From NCBI GenBank assembly GCA_036501425.1, contig DASYAI010000040.1, positions 71,095 through 135,094 on the forward strand: a stretch of DNA of 64,000 nt, read 5' to 3'. The translations under genes were made by a program, and so were the position numbers. This stretch comes from DATKRB01 sp036501425 (lineage in GTDB: Bacteria; Actinomycetota; Acidimicrobiia; Acidimicrobiales; RAAP-2). Below are positions 20,088 to 31,225 of the stretch, piece by piece. The notes beneath the pieces were generated by a model. The model saw only the letters and a program-made list of their open reading frames with translations, was not told the DNA's origin and made no database searches. The stretch's first letter is position 1, and the number at the start of each line of letters is the position of its first letter.

Positions 20088-21131
20088 CTAGAGCTCGTTC
20101 AGGGCGTCGATCAGCATGCGCAGCCGCCCGTAGTGGAGCCGGTCGAAGCGCAGCGCCACCCGCGGCAGGTCGAGCAGGTCGTTCCCCGCCCGTTCGGGAG
20201 CGAGGGGAGCGACCTCGCGGATCGTGCCCGACACGACGATGTCGGCGAACTGCTTGGTCAGCCCCCGGAGGGCCGCCTCGCCCGGGGCGCGCTGGAGCCG
20301 CAGCACCAGCAGGTCGCCCACCCACCGGCACGAGTGGTAATTGCGGTAGAAGTGCAACACCTCCTCGGTGGCCGTTTCGACCGAGTCGGTGATCGTGTAG
20401 AGGGCGACGTCCTCGGGGGAGACCCAACCGGCCGCCACCGCCTCCTCGCGGATGAACCGCTCCCAGGCCCGCCAGTAGGTGCCGCCCGGGGTTTCCACCA
20501 GCACCATCGGGGCCGGCTCGGCCTTGCCGGTCTGCAGGAGGGTGAGCAGCTCGTAGCACTCGTCCTGGGTGCCGAAGCCACCCGGCAGCACCGCGTAGGC
20601 GTGCGACTCCTTGATCAGCATCAGCTTGCGGGTGAAGAAGTAGCGCATCTCCACCAGCTTCGGGTCCTGGGCGATGAACGGGTTGGCTCCCTGCTCGTGG
20701 GGCAGCCGGATGTTGACGCCGAAGGACCGATCCCGACCCGCCCCCTCGATGCCCGCCGCCATGATCCCCGGACCGGCACCGGTGACCACCATCCAACCGG
20801 CGTCGGCCAACCGGGCCGCCAGCTCGCGGGCCATCACGTAGACCGGGTCCTCGGGCAAGGTACGGGCCGAGCCGAACATGGTGAGCTTGCGCACCGTGCG
20901 GTAGGGACGGAAGACCCGGAACGCCTCGGTCATCTCGGCCAACGCCGCATCGGCGATCTTGAGATCGCCGGTGCTGGTGCCCTCGCGCGCGAGCTCCCAC
21001 AAGGTGGCCAGCATCGAGCGCATCAGGTCGGATTGCGAGCGGCTCAGCGACCGGCCGCCGGCGAGCGCCTCCATGGCGCGGTCGAGCGCCTCGGTCCCGG
21101 GGCGCTCCGCCGCCGGAAGCACGTCGGACAC
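20088..21131 (-). CDS. LOG family (TIGR00730-type) Rossmann-fold protein
   Basis: A 347-residue protein with a lysine-decarboxylase-like Rossmann domain. The diagnostic motif is VLPGGFGTQDECYELLTLLQTGK; a GxGxG loop is VVTGAGPGIMAAG. The N-terminal 80 residues and the C-terminal 100 are helical additions found in the longer group of this family. Shorter LOG enzymes are phosphoribohydrolases that release cytokinin-like bases from nucleotide monophosphates. Whether this long form does so is not known. The GTG start lies three bases after the fbiC stop, so it is the last gene of the pentose-phosphate/F420 operon. Confidence 0.88.
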   Translation of the reverse strand: MSDVLPAAERPGTEALDRAMEALAGGRSLSRSQSDLMRSMLATLWELAREGTSTGDLKIADAALAEMTEAFRVFRPYRTVRKLTMFGSARTLPEDPVYVMARELAARLADAGWMVVTGAGPGIMAAGIEGAGRDRSFGVNIRLPHEQGANPFIAQDPKLVEMRYFFTRKLMLIKESHAYAVLPGGFGTQDECYELLTLLQTGKAEPAPMVLVETPGGTYWRAWERFIREEAVAAGWVSPEDVALYTITDSVETATEEVLHFYRNYHSCRWVGDLLVLRLQRAPGEAALRGLTKQFADIVVSGTIREVAPLAPERAGNDLLDLPRVALRFDRLHYGRLRMLIDALNEL

Positions 21132-21133
21132 CG

Positions 21134-23565
<2,432 letters not shown>

Positions 23566-23569
<4 letters not shown>

Positions 23570-24330
23570 GGCGAGGGAGCCTCCTGTGCGCTGGTTCGGG
23601 ACACGGGCGGGCCGGCGTCGGTGACCGGGCCGAAGGCCGCCTGGTCGATCAGCCACAACGCGGCAGCGCGCACCCGGGCCGCCGGCAGGTCCTCACCCCG
23701 AGCGAGCGCCGCCACGATGGGCGCCTTGGAGCCTCCGGCGACGGTGAACACCGCCTGGCGCCCCCGGTCGATGGCCGGCAGCGTGAGGGTGAGCCGAGGG
23801 TGGGGATTGCGACCGGCGGGGTCGACCGTCGCCAGCACCAGCCGGTCGGCGGGGTCGGCCAGCGCGGCCGAGCCGGCGAACAGCGACGCGGTGTGCCCGT
23901 CGGGGCCGACACCGAGGTGAACGAGGTCGAGGCCCCCGCCCTCCAGCGCCCGGGCGACCACCAACCCGTAGGCGGCGGCACACCGGTCGGGGTCGCCTTC
24001 GGTGGGCATGGGGTGGAAGGCGGCCACCGGGGGCACCCGATCGAGGAGCGCCTCGCGCACCAGGCGCTGGTTGGCGTCGGGATGATCGGCCGGCACCAGG
24101 CGCTCGTCGCCGAGGTAGACGGACACCACCGACCAGTCGACCGGCCCCGGGTCGGCGGCCAGCCGCTCGTAGCAGTCCCGGGCCGTCGCCCCGCCGGAGA
24201 GCACCAGGGAGAAGCCGGGGCCGGGGCGGGCGGCGAACGCCTCGTGCACCACCCGGGCGAAGGCGCTGGGCACGTCGGGCACGGGCCCCCGGGCCAGGGC
24301 GGCGGCGAGAGCCGAGGGCACGGTGGTCAC
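23566..24330 (-). CDS. pgl: 6-phosphogluconolactonase
   Basis: A 254-residue enzyme of the oxidative pentose phosphate branch hydrolysing 6-phosphogluconolactone. Family marks are LVLSGGATARDCYERL, VYLGDERLVPADHPDANQRLV (with the active acidic and arginine residues) and LGVGPDGHTASLF. The GTG start overlaps the zwf stop as GTGA, and its own TGA overlaps the fbiC ATG, so it is tightly coupled on both sides. The longer upstream reading is antisense to zwf and is rejected. Confidence 0.93.
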
Positions 24331-25865
24331 GGGACCGGGACCCGCCACGAGTCCCCCGAGCGCTCCAGCAGGAGGTCGGCGACGTGCGGTCCCCAGGTGC
24401 CGGCGGGATAGAGGTGCAGGCCGCCCGGCTCCTTCCACGCCTCGAGGTAGGGGTTCACGATCCTCCACGCCTGCTCAACCTCGTCGGTGCGGATGAACAG
24501 CGTGGGGTCGCCGATCATGGCGTCGTGGAGCAGCCGCGGGTACCCGTCCATCCCGTCGTCGAGGAAGGTCGACTGGTACTCGAAGTCCATCGCCACCGAC
24601 TGGACCCGGAAGGCCTCGCCGGGGACCTTGGCCCCGAAGTGCAGGCTGATGCCCTCGTTCGGCTGGATGCGCAGGACCAGCTCGTTGGGTCCGAGCTGCC
24701 GGCTCAGCACCCCTTCGAAGGCGAGGAAGGGCACGGGCTGGAACCGCAGGGCCACCTCGGTGACCCGGGCCGGTAGCCGCTTGCCCGTGCGCACGTAGAT
24801 GGGGACGCCCGCCCACCGCCAGTTGTCGACGTTCAGGCGCAGGGCGACGTAGGTCTCCGTGGCGCTGTTGGGGGCCACACCCTCCTCCTCGCGGTAGCCC
24901 GGCACCGCCACCCCGCCGATCACCCCCGAGGTGTACTGGCCCCGCACCACCCGGTCGAGGGCGGCGTCGGGCGAGGGGATGTCGATCGCGTCGAGCAGCT
25001 TGACCTTCTCGTCGCGGATGTGCGTGGCGTCCATGGCAGTCGGCGGCTCCATCAAGGTGAGCGCCATCACCTGCATCACATGGTTCTGCACGATGTCACG
25101 CAGCGCGCCGGCGGTCTCGTAGAAGCCGCCGCGGTGCTCCACCCCCAGGGCCTCGGCCACGGTGATCTGCACCTGCTCGACGTACCGGCGGTTCCAGATC
25201 GGCTCGAAGACCGCGTTGGCGAAGCGCAGCGCCAGCACGTTCTGGACGGTCTCCTTGCCCATGTAGTGGTCGATCCGGAAGATCTGGTCCTCGTCGAAGG
25301 CACTGTGGACGGACCGGTCGAGGTCGAGGGCGCTCTCGAGGTCCCGGCCGTAGGGCTTCTCGATGACCAGGCGGGCGAAGCTGCCCCCCTCGCCCGGATG
25401 GTTGCAATCCTCCTTGGCCAGCGCCTCGGCGATGGCGGCGAACATGCTCGGGACCGTGGCCAGGTAGTAGAGCCGGTTGCCGCCCGTCTCGTAGGTGGCG
25501 TCGGCGAACCCGAGCAGCTCCTTCAATCGGTCGAAGGTGTCGGTGGACGCGTACTCGCCCCCGACGTAACGAAACCGCTCGACCAGGCGCCGCCACTGCT
25601 CGCCGCCACCGGTGACGTCACGGAGTGCCGCGGCGCGGAACTCCTCGTCGCTCCACGGCGTTCGTGCCACACCGATCACGGTGAAGCGGTCGTTGAGCCG
25701 GCCGCGGTCGGCGAGGTTGGCCAGCGCCGGCAGGATCTTGCGCGACGTCAGGTCGCCCGAGGCGCCGAAGATGACCATGGCCAGCGGCGGCGTCTGGGCG
25801 GGCGCCGGCCGCAGGCCCCCGACTGCCGCGTCCGACACCTCGGCCGCCTCCGCCGGGGCGCTCAC
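24327..25865 (-). CDS. zwf: Glucose-6-phosphate 1-dehydrogenase
   Basis: A 512-residue enzyme catalysing the first, NADP-reducing step of the oxidative pentose phosphate branch. The coenzyme motif is IFGASGDLTSRK near residue 25. The active-site signature RIDHYMGKE is intact, and KPYG (EKPYGRDLESA) is present. The GTG start overlaps the gnd stop as GTGA and the end overlaps pgl the same way. This is the classical nicotinamide enzyme. An F420-dependent G6P dehydrogenase would be a separate LLM-type protein and is not visible in this window. Confidence 0.95.
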   Translation of the reverse strand: MSAPAEAAEVSDAAVGGLRPAPAQTPPLAMVIFGASGDLTSRKILPALANLADRGRLNDRFTVIGVARTPWSDEEFRAAALRDVTGGGEQWRRLVERFRYVGGEYASTDTFDRLKELLGFADATYETGGNRLYYLATVPSMFAAIAEALAKEDCNHPGEGGSFARLVIEKPYGRDLESALDLDRSVHSAFDEDQIFRIDHYMGKETVQNVLALRFANAVFEPIWNRRYVEQVQITVAEALGVEHRGGFYETAGALRDIVQNHVMQVMALTLMEPPTAMDATHIRDEKVKLLDAIDIPSPDAALDRVVRGQYTSGVIGGVAVPGYREEEGVAPNSATETYVALRLNVDNWRWAGVPIYVRTGKRLPARVTEVALRFQPVPFLAFEGVLSRQLGPNELVLRIQPNEGISLHFGAKVPGEAFRVQSVAMDFEYQSTFLDDGMDGYPRLLHDAMIGDPTLFIRTDEVEQAWRIVNPYLEAWKEPGGLHLYPAGTWGPHVADLLLERSGDSWRVPVP

Positions 25866-26809
25866 GACGACCCGGGCCCCGGGGCGCCGGTCTCCATCCC
25901 CTGCTCGCCGGACTCGAGCGTCACCGCGTGGCCTCCGAACTGGTTGCGCAGGGCCGCCAGCAACCGGAACTGGAAGCTGTCCGCTTGGCGCGACGCGAAT
26001 CGGGCATAGAGGGCGGCGGAGATCGCCGGCGCCGGAACGGCCCGCTCGATGGCCTCCTCGACCGTCCAGCGACCCTCGCCCGAGTCGGTGACCACGCCCT
26101 TGATCTGGTCGAAGCCCGACCCGGGGGCCAGCGAGCGCTCGGTCAGGTCCAGCAACCAGCTGCGGACGACGGACCCGGAGCGCCAGATGGAGGCGATCTC
26201 GTGGAGATCGAGGTTGAACTCGTCGGCCGCCCCCATGATGTCGAAGCCTTCGGCATAGGCCTGCATGAGGCCGTACTCGATGCCGTTGTGCACCATCTTG
26301 ACGAAGTGGCCCGCCCCGACCGGTCCGACGTGGGCGTACCCGCCCTCGGGCGCCAGGGTGCGGAAGGCGGGCTCCACCACGGCGACCGACTCGGGGGTTC
26401 CCCCGACCATCAGGCAGTACCCCTCGGTCAGCCCCCACACCCCGCCCGAGGTTCCGGCGTCGATGAACCCGATCCCCTTGGCGGCAAGCCGCTGCGCGAT
26501 GGGGCCGGCCTCGTGGTAGTTGGAGTTGCCCCCGTCGACGATGACGTCGCCCCTCGAGAAGCGCTCGGCAAGCGCGTCGATGGTCTGGTTGGTCGGTGCA
26601 CCGGCCGGAACCATCACCCAGGCGGCCCGGGGAGCGGACAACTTGTCGGCCAGCTCCTCCAACGACCCCGCTGGCTCAGCTCCCTTGGCGGCTGCGTTGG
26701 CGCGTGCGGATTCCGAAAGGTCGAAGGCCACCACCTGGTGCCCCCCTAGCAGCAGGCGCTCGGTCATGTTGGCGCCCATCTTGCCGAGGCCGACCATCCC
26801 GATCTTCAT
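25862..26809 (-). CDS. gnd: 6-phosphogluconate dehydrogenase, short (NAD-type) form
   Basis: 315 residues. It oxidatively decarboxylates 6-phosphogluconate to ribulose 5-phosphate. The Rossmann start MKIGMVGLGKMGANM, the substrate segments IVDGGNSNY and GTSGGVWGLTEGYCLMVGG, and the HFVKMVHNGIEY catalytic Lys/His region are all intact. The length near 300 rather than 470 places it in the short, often NAD-preferring group that lacks the duplicated C-terminal domain. ATG 26809 has AGGAGG seven bases upstream. It is separated from tal by 231 bp but read in the same direction, so it may have its own promoter. Confidence 0.94.
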   Translation of the reverse strand: MKIGMVGLGKMGANMTERLLLGGHQVVAFDLSESARANAAAKGAEPAGSLEELADKLSAPRAAWVMVPAGAPTNQTIDALAERFSRGDVIVDGGNSNYHEAGPIAQRLAAKGIGFIDAGTSGGVWGLTEGYCLMVGGTPESVAVVEPAFRTLAPEGGYAHVGPVGAGHFVKMVHNGIEYGLMQAYAEGFDIMGAADEFNLDLHEIASIWRSGSVVRSWLLDLTERSLAPGSGFDQIKGVVTDSGEGRWTVEEAIERAVPAPAISAALYARFASRQADSFQFRLLAALRNQFGGHAVTLESGEQGMETGAPGPGSS

Positions 26810-27040
26810 GCGCTCCTCCTCGTTGGCCTTGCCGCTCGCCGCCCTTGGTCTTCGTTCGCTACCCGCCCGCCGGATCGCCTCTCGCCCGACCCGACTGTCC
26901 TTACGCCCCGGAGCGTGCCACGCCGACGGGAGGAGCACGGCGCGGCCCCGCCCGTCCGGTTCGACGGGAGATGCCGGCTCGACCCGGGATCCACGGAGGG
27001 CCCACGACCCGGGTGCCGCGAGGGGCCGGGAGCCGGAGGC

Positions 27041-28201
27041 TCAGCCGGCCCGGCGATCAGCCGCTCCTCGGGGCGCGCCGTGGCCGTCGGCGAGTGCCGC
27101 CGCCTTGTCCGACAAGACCTCGAGGAGCTCGTCGAACGACTTGGCGAATGCCGCCACCCCCTCGACCTCCAGCGTGTCTGCCACGTCGTCGAGGTCGACG
27201 CCCGCCTCGGCCACCCGGACCAGCACCGCCTGCGCAGCGGCCGGGTCGGCGTCGATGGTCCGGGCGACGGTGCCCCGGGCGGCCAGCGCCTCGAGCGTCG
27301 ACTCCGGCATCGTGTTGACGGTGTGGGGACCGATCAGGTTGTCGACGTAGAGCAACTCGGGGTAGGCGGGGTTCTTGGTCGAGGTCGACGCCCACAGGGG
27401 CCGCTGGACCCGGGCGCCCTTCGCCGCCAACGCCTCCCAGCGGGGCCCGGAGAAGGTCCGGACGAAGTGCTCGTAGGCCACCTGCGCCTGCGCCACGGCC
27501 GCGTGGCCCCGCAGCGCCAGCACGGCCCGGTCACCGTCGGGACCGCCGGCCAGCTCCTCGAGGCGGCGGTCGATCTCGGTGTCGACCCGGCTCACGAAGA
27601 ACGAGGCCACGCTGGCCACCGAGGAGAGGTCGCTGGCGCCCGAGGCGGCGTAGTCCTCGAGCCCGGCGAGGTAGGCCTCGGTCACCGCGTCGTACCGATC
27701 GAGCCCGAAGATCAACGTGACGTTGATGTTGCGTCCCTCGCCGATCATCCGGCGGATGGCGGGCAGCCCTTCGACCGTGCCGGGGATCTTCACCATGAGG
27801 TTCGGCCGATCGACCCGCTCGTGGAGGGTACGCGCCTCCTCGGTGGTGCGGGCGGTGTCATGGGCCGCCGCAGGGGAGACCTCCAGCGACACGAAGCCGT
27901 CGGTGCGGTCGCTGTCCTCGTAGAGGGGCGCCAGCAGTCCCAGGGCATCGACGATGTCGGTGACCACCAGGGTCCAGTAGGCGTCGTCGACGGTGCCGGT
28001 GGTCGTCAGGGTGGCGAACTGCTCGTCGTAGGTCGCCTGACCCTCGATCGCCTTGGCGAAGATCGACGGGTTGGAGGTGATGCCCCGGACGCCATCGGCG
28101 ATCATGCGCTCCAGCCGGCCGTCGTGGATCCAGTCCCGGCGGAGGTTGTCCAGCCAGGGGCTCTGACCCTGGCTCGAGTAGAGGTCGTGGAGCCTGGTCA
28201 T
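27041..28201 (-). CDS. tal: Transaldolase
   Basis: A 386-residue TalAB-type enzyme transferring dihydroxyacetone units in the non-oxidative pentose phosphate branch. Motifs: RGITSNPSIF near the N terminus, NLMVKIPGT, NINVTLIFGL, VASFFVSRVDTEID and the Schiff-base lysine in PLWASTSTKNP. The C-terminal EVEGVAAFAKSFDELL is typical of the actinobacterial/cyanobacterial group. The ATG overlaps the tkt stop as ATGA. A stretch upstream that stays open in this frame is antisense or shifted tkt and is not part of the protein. Confidence 0.95.
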   Translation of the reverse strand: MTRLHDLYSSQGQSPWLDNLRRDWIHDGRLERMIADGVRGITSNPSIFAKAIEGQATYDEQFATLTTTGTVDDAYWTLVVTDIVDALGLLAPLYEDSDRTDGFVSLEVSPAAAHDTARTTEEARTLHERVDRPNLMVKIPGTVEGLPAIRRMIGEGRNINVTLIFGLDRYDAVTEAYLAGLEDYAASGASDLSSVASVASFFVSRVDTEIDRRLEELAGGPDGDRAVLALRGHAAVAQAQVAYEHFVRTFSGPRWEALAAKGARVQRPLWASTSTKNPAYPELLYVDNLIGPHTVNTMPESTLEALAARGTVARTIDADPAAAQAVLVRVAEAGVDLDDVADTLEVEGVAAFAKSFDELLEVLSDKAAALADGHGAPRGAADRRAG

Positions 28202-30216
28202 CGACGGGCCCCCCTTTCGTTCTCGACGAGCGCCACAGCCCGCTCGGCCACGTTGTCGGCGGTGAAGCCGAACTTCGCCAGCGCCACCGAGCCGGGGGCC
28301 GAGGCGCCGAAGGTGTCGATGGCCACGCTGTCGTCCGCGTAGCGGTCCCATCCGAACGAGCTGGCCGCTTCCACCGCCAAGCGGGGCACGCCCGCCGGCA
28401 GCACGGCGTCGTGGTAGTCGCGGTCCTGCTCCTCGAACCATTCCCAGCACGGCAGGGACACCACCCGGGCTCGCAAGGCGCGCCGGGCGAGCGCTGCTCG
28501 GGCCTCGACGCACACGTGCACCTCGCTGCCGGTGGCGACGAGGACCACGTCGGGCGTTCCGTCGCCCTCCTCGGGCACGAGCACGTACCCGCCCCGGCCG
28601 ACCCCCTCCGCGGCCAGCCGACCCGTCGCCTCGAGGACCGGCAGGTCCTGGCGGCTCAACACCAGCCCGACCGGCTGGTCGGCCTCGACCGCGCGACGCC
28701 ACGCCTGGACGGTCTCGTTGGCGTCGGCCGGCCGCACGACCACCAGCCCGGGCATCGCCCGCAGCGAGGCGAGCTGCTCGATCGGCTGGTGCGTGGGCCC
28801 GTCCTGGCCGAGGCCGACCGAGTCGTGGGTCCACGAGTAGACGACGTGGGCACGCGAGATGGCCGCGAGACGGACCGCGGCGCGCATGTAGTCGCTGAAC
28901 GCGAAGAACGTGCCTCCCACCGGGAGCACGCCGCCGTGCAGGGCCATGCCGGTCATCGCCCCAGCCATGGCATGCTCGCGGATCCCGTAGTACACCTGCC
29001 GGGACCCGGGGTGCGCGGCCGATTGCGGCGGCTCGTCGGGCAGCTGCATTCCCGTATTGCCGGTCAGGTCGGCCGCCCCGACCACCAACCCGGGCAGCGC
29101 GTCGGCGGTCCCCCGGATGCAGCTGTTGACGGCTTTGCGGGTGGCGATCATCTCGCCGCTCTCGAACTTCGGGAGCCCCGCCTCCCAGCCCGCAAGCGCG
29201 TGGCCCGCCTGGGCGGCGTCCCAGGCGGCCCGGTCCCCGCCGTACGAGGCGAGCCTGGCCTGCCACTCGGACCGCAGCTGCCCACCCCGGGCGCCGGCCT
29301 GGCGGAAATGCTCGAGGACGTCGTCGGGGACCCAGAACGACTCGTCCGGGGGGAGCCCGAGGATCTGCTTGGTCGCCCGGATCTCCTCGGGCGGGAACAC
29401 GTCGCCGTGCGCCTTGTTGGAGTCCGTCAGGTGGGGTGACGGCCAGCCGATGTGGCTCCGGAGCACGATCAACGACGGTCGGTCCTCCACCGCCATCGCA
29501 CGGCGGACCGCCGCTTCGAGCCGCTCGGTGTCGTTGGCCGCCTCCCCGAGGTCCTCGACGTCCCAGCCGTAGGCGGCGAAGCGCCCCGGGACGTCGTCGC
29601 TGTAGGCGAGCTCGGTCGGACCGTCGATGCTGATGTGGTTGTCGTCGTACACGCAGATCAACCGGCCGAGCCCGAGGTGCCCGGCCAGCGAGGCCGCCTC
29701 GTGCGAGATGCCCTCCTCGAAGCAGCCGTCGCCGGCCACCACGAAGGTGTGGTGATCGCAGAGCTCGGGCCCGAAACGCGCTCGCAGGAAGCGCTCGGCG
29801 ATGCCCATCCCCACCGCGTTGGCCACACCCTGGCCCAGCGGCCCGGTGGTCGTCTCCACGCCCGGGGTGTGGCGCCGTTCGGGATGGCCCGGCGTGCGGC
29901 TGCCCCATTCCCGGAAGGCGCGCAGGTCGTCGAGGCCGAGGCCGTAGCCGGTCAGGTACAGCATGGAGTACAAGAGGATGGAGGCGTGGCCGTTGGAGAG
30001 CACGAACCGATCGCGGTCCGGCCAGTCCGGATCGGTCGGGTCGTATCGCATCACCCTGGTCCACAGCACGTAGGCGAGCGGCGCCAGGGCCATCGCCGTT
30101 CCGCTGTGTCCGGAGTCGGCCGCGGCCGGCCCATCCATCGCGAGGCCCCGGATGACGTCGATCGCCAGGCGCTCCACCAGGCCATCGTCGGCAGGCGGGA
30201 CAGCCGGGCCGGTCAT
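28198..30216 (-). CDS. tkt: Transketolase
   Basis: A 672-residue thiamine-diphosphate enzyme transferring two-carbon ketol units. Visible motifs are DSGHSGTAMALAP, the TPP-binding stretch GDGCFEEGISHEA up to YDDN, and the pyrimidine-domain motifs YYGIREHAM and THDSVGLGQDGPTHQP. VLVATGSEVHV and FGASAPG are in the C-terminal domain. It is the first gene of the leftward set and is coupled to tal. The 162-bp gap to the next, divergent gene has no strong promoter visible; TAGGGT near 30227 on the minus strand is a weak -10 candidate. Confidence 0.96.
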   Translation of the reverse strand: MTGPAVPPADDGLVERLAIDVIRGLAMDGPAAADSGHSGTAMALAPLAYVLWTRVMRYDPTDPDWPDRDRFVLSNGHASILLYSMLYLTGYGLGLDDLRAFREWGSRTPGHPERRHTPGVETTTGPLGQGVANAVGMGIAERFLRARFGPELCDHHTFVVAGDGCFEEGISHEAASLAGHLGLGRLICVYDDNHISIDGPTELAYSDDVPGRFAAYGWDVEDLGEAANDTERLEAAVRRAMAVEDRPSLIVLRSHIGWPSPHLTDSNKAHGDVFPPEEIRATKQILGLPPDESFWVPDDVLEHFRQAGARGGQLRSEWQARLASYGGDRAAWDAAQAGHALAGWEAGLPKFESGEMIATRKAVNSCIRGTADALPGLVVGAADLTGNTGMQLPDEPPQSAAHPGSRQVYYGIREHAMAGAMTGMALHGGVLPVGGTFFAFSDYMRAAVRLAAISRAHVVYSWTHDSVGLGQDGPTHQPIEQLASLRAMPGLVVVRPADANETVQAWRRAVEADQPVGLVLSRQDLPVLEATGRLAAEGVGRGGYVLVPEEGDGTPDVVLVATGSEVHVCVEARAALARRALRARVVSLPCWEWFEEQDRDYHDAVLPAGVPRLAVEAASSFGWDRYADDSVAIDTFGASAPGSVALAKFGFTADNVAERAVALVENERGARR

Positions 30217-30378
30217 GAACTCACCCTATCGACTCGTGGTGTGGAGTAGGACCCGGAAGCTCCTGCTTGCCATCCGGCAGCCCCCCGGGCGAGGATTCGG
30301 GCACGCCAGGCGGTCCGGGCCGACCCGAACTGGGTTCCCGGTGCCCGACAGGCGCCACAAAGGAGGATCGAGGAGCAC

Positions 30379-30783
30379 GTGGCACGGTTCGGACGAGGCG
30401 ATCGGCAGCCGAGGGCGCGAGGTTCGCAAAAGGGCGTCCGGACCAGCAGCGCCGACGCGCTGCAGCTGGTGCTGGCATACGTCAAGCAAGAGGCGCTGAC
30501 CCCCCTGAAGGGGCTGGCGCGCTTCGTGCTGTTCGGGCTCGCCGGCTCGCTGGCGATCGCCACGGGCACGGTCCTCCTGCTGGTCGCGGCCCTCCGGGTG
30601 CTGCAGAGCGAGACCGGGGCGTTCCGGGGCAACCTCTCGTGGATCCCCTATGTCATCGTCGTGGCGCTGGGAGGGCTCCTGATCGCCCTGTCCGCCTGGC
30701 GGATCACCGCCGGGCCGGCTCGACGCCACCAGATCACCAGCCAGTCCTCCCGCAGTGACGGCGCCGAAGGGAAGGGCAAGTGA
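30379..30783 (+). CDS. Phage-holin-family (holin-X type) small membrane protein
   Basis: 134 residues from GTG 30379, preceded by GAGGAG. A basic N-terminal 25 residues and a helix (ADALQLVLAYVKQE) precede two transmembrane segments at about 47-72 and 88-110, with a basic/Ser-rich tail. This pattern matches the actinobacterial holin-X/phage-holin-family proteins, which are chromosomal and not prophage. Their role is unknown, perhaps membrane or envelope stress. The ribosome binding site of the next gene lies in its last codons and the stop overlaps the next ATG. Confidence 0.65.
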   Translation: MARFGRGDRQPRARGSQKGVRTSSADALQLVLAYVKQEALTPLKGLARFVLFGLAGSLAIATGTVLLLVAALRVLQSETGAFRGNLSWIPYVIVVALGGLLIALSAWRITAGPARRHQITSQSSRSDGAEGKGK

Positions 30784-31001
30784 TGGCCATCGGGACCAGC
30801 CGGCAGCGGATCAGCCGGGACGACCTGCAGGCCGCCTTCGACCGGATGCTCGGCGAGGGGGAATCGGCGATCCGCGCCGCGGTGCCCCAAGCAGCCGTGG
30901 TGGGCGGCGCCGTTGCCCTGGCCCTGGTGGCCGTGGCCTACGTCGCCGGAAGGCGCCGCGGCCGCAAGCGGACGGCCGTGCTCGAAGTCCGCCGGATCTA
31001 G
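30783..31001 (+). CDS. Small single-pass membrane protein
   Basis: 72 residues, ATG 30783 overlapping the previous stop (TGATG), with GAAGGGAAG upstream. An N-terminal amphipathic helix (RDDLQAAFDRMLGEGESAIRA) is followed by one transmembrane segment (residues 38-57) and an Arg/Lys cluster. No named family. Coupling to the holin-type gene suggests the products act together. Confidence 0.65.
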   Translation: MAIGTSRQRISRDDLQAAFDRMLGEGESAIRAAVPQAAVVGGAVALALVAVAYVAGRRRGRKRTAVLEVRRI

Positions 31002-31009
31002 GCCGCCCG

Positions 31010-31222
31010 GTGGACTGGCTGCTCCGCCGCATCGCCCGTCTGGGGTTCCGGCGCGCCCTGGCCGGCGAGCATCGCGCCTGGATCGCGATCGCGATCGCCG
31101 CCTTCGTCCTGCGGCGAGCCCGGCGACCCGCCGAGCCGGTCGCGTTCTCCACCCGGCTCCGGGCGGGCGACCGCTACGAGGTCTCGCTGGTCGACCCGCG
31201 CCCGCCCGGCGCCGGCTCCTAG
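31010..31222 (+). CDS. Small membrane-associated protein, unknown
   Basis: 70 residues from GTG 31010, 8 bp after the preceding gene. Basic helix (WLLRRIARLGFRRAL), a short hydrophobic segment (WIAIAIAAFVLRRA), then a polar tail with FSTRLRAGDRYEVSLVD. No ribosome binding site is clear and no family is recognised. It is the third of three consecutive small basic membrane proteins and ends 3 bp before trmI. Confidence 0.5.
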   Translation: MDWLLRRIARLGFRRALAGEHRAWIAIAIAAFVLRRARRPAEPVAFSTRLRAGDRYEVSLVDPRPPGAGS

Positions 31223-31225
31223 GCG

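Noticed and set aside
26810..27040. Possible small gene between tal and gnd
   Set aside because: 231 bp with no frame that has both a start with ribosome binding site and plausible composition.
30379..30783. Prophage remnant suggested by the holin-like protein
   Set aside because: No other phage gene, integrase or attachment site is near. Holin-X proteins are common chromosomal genes in actinobacteria.
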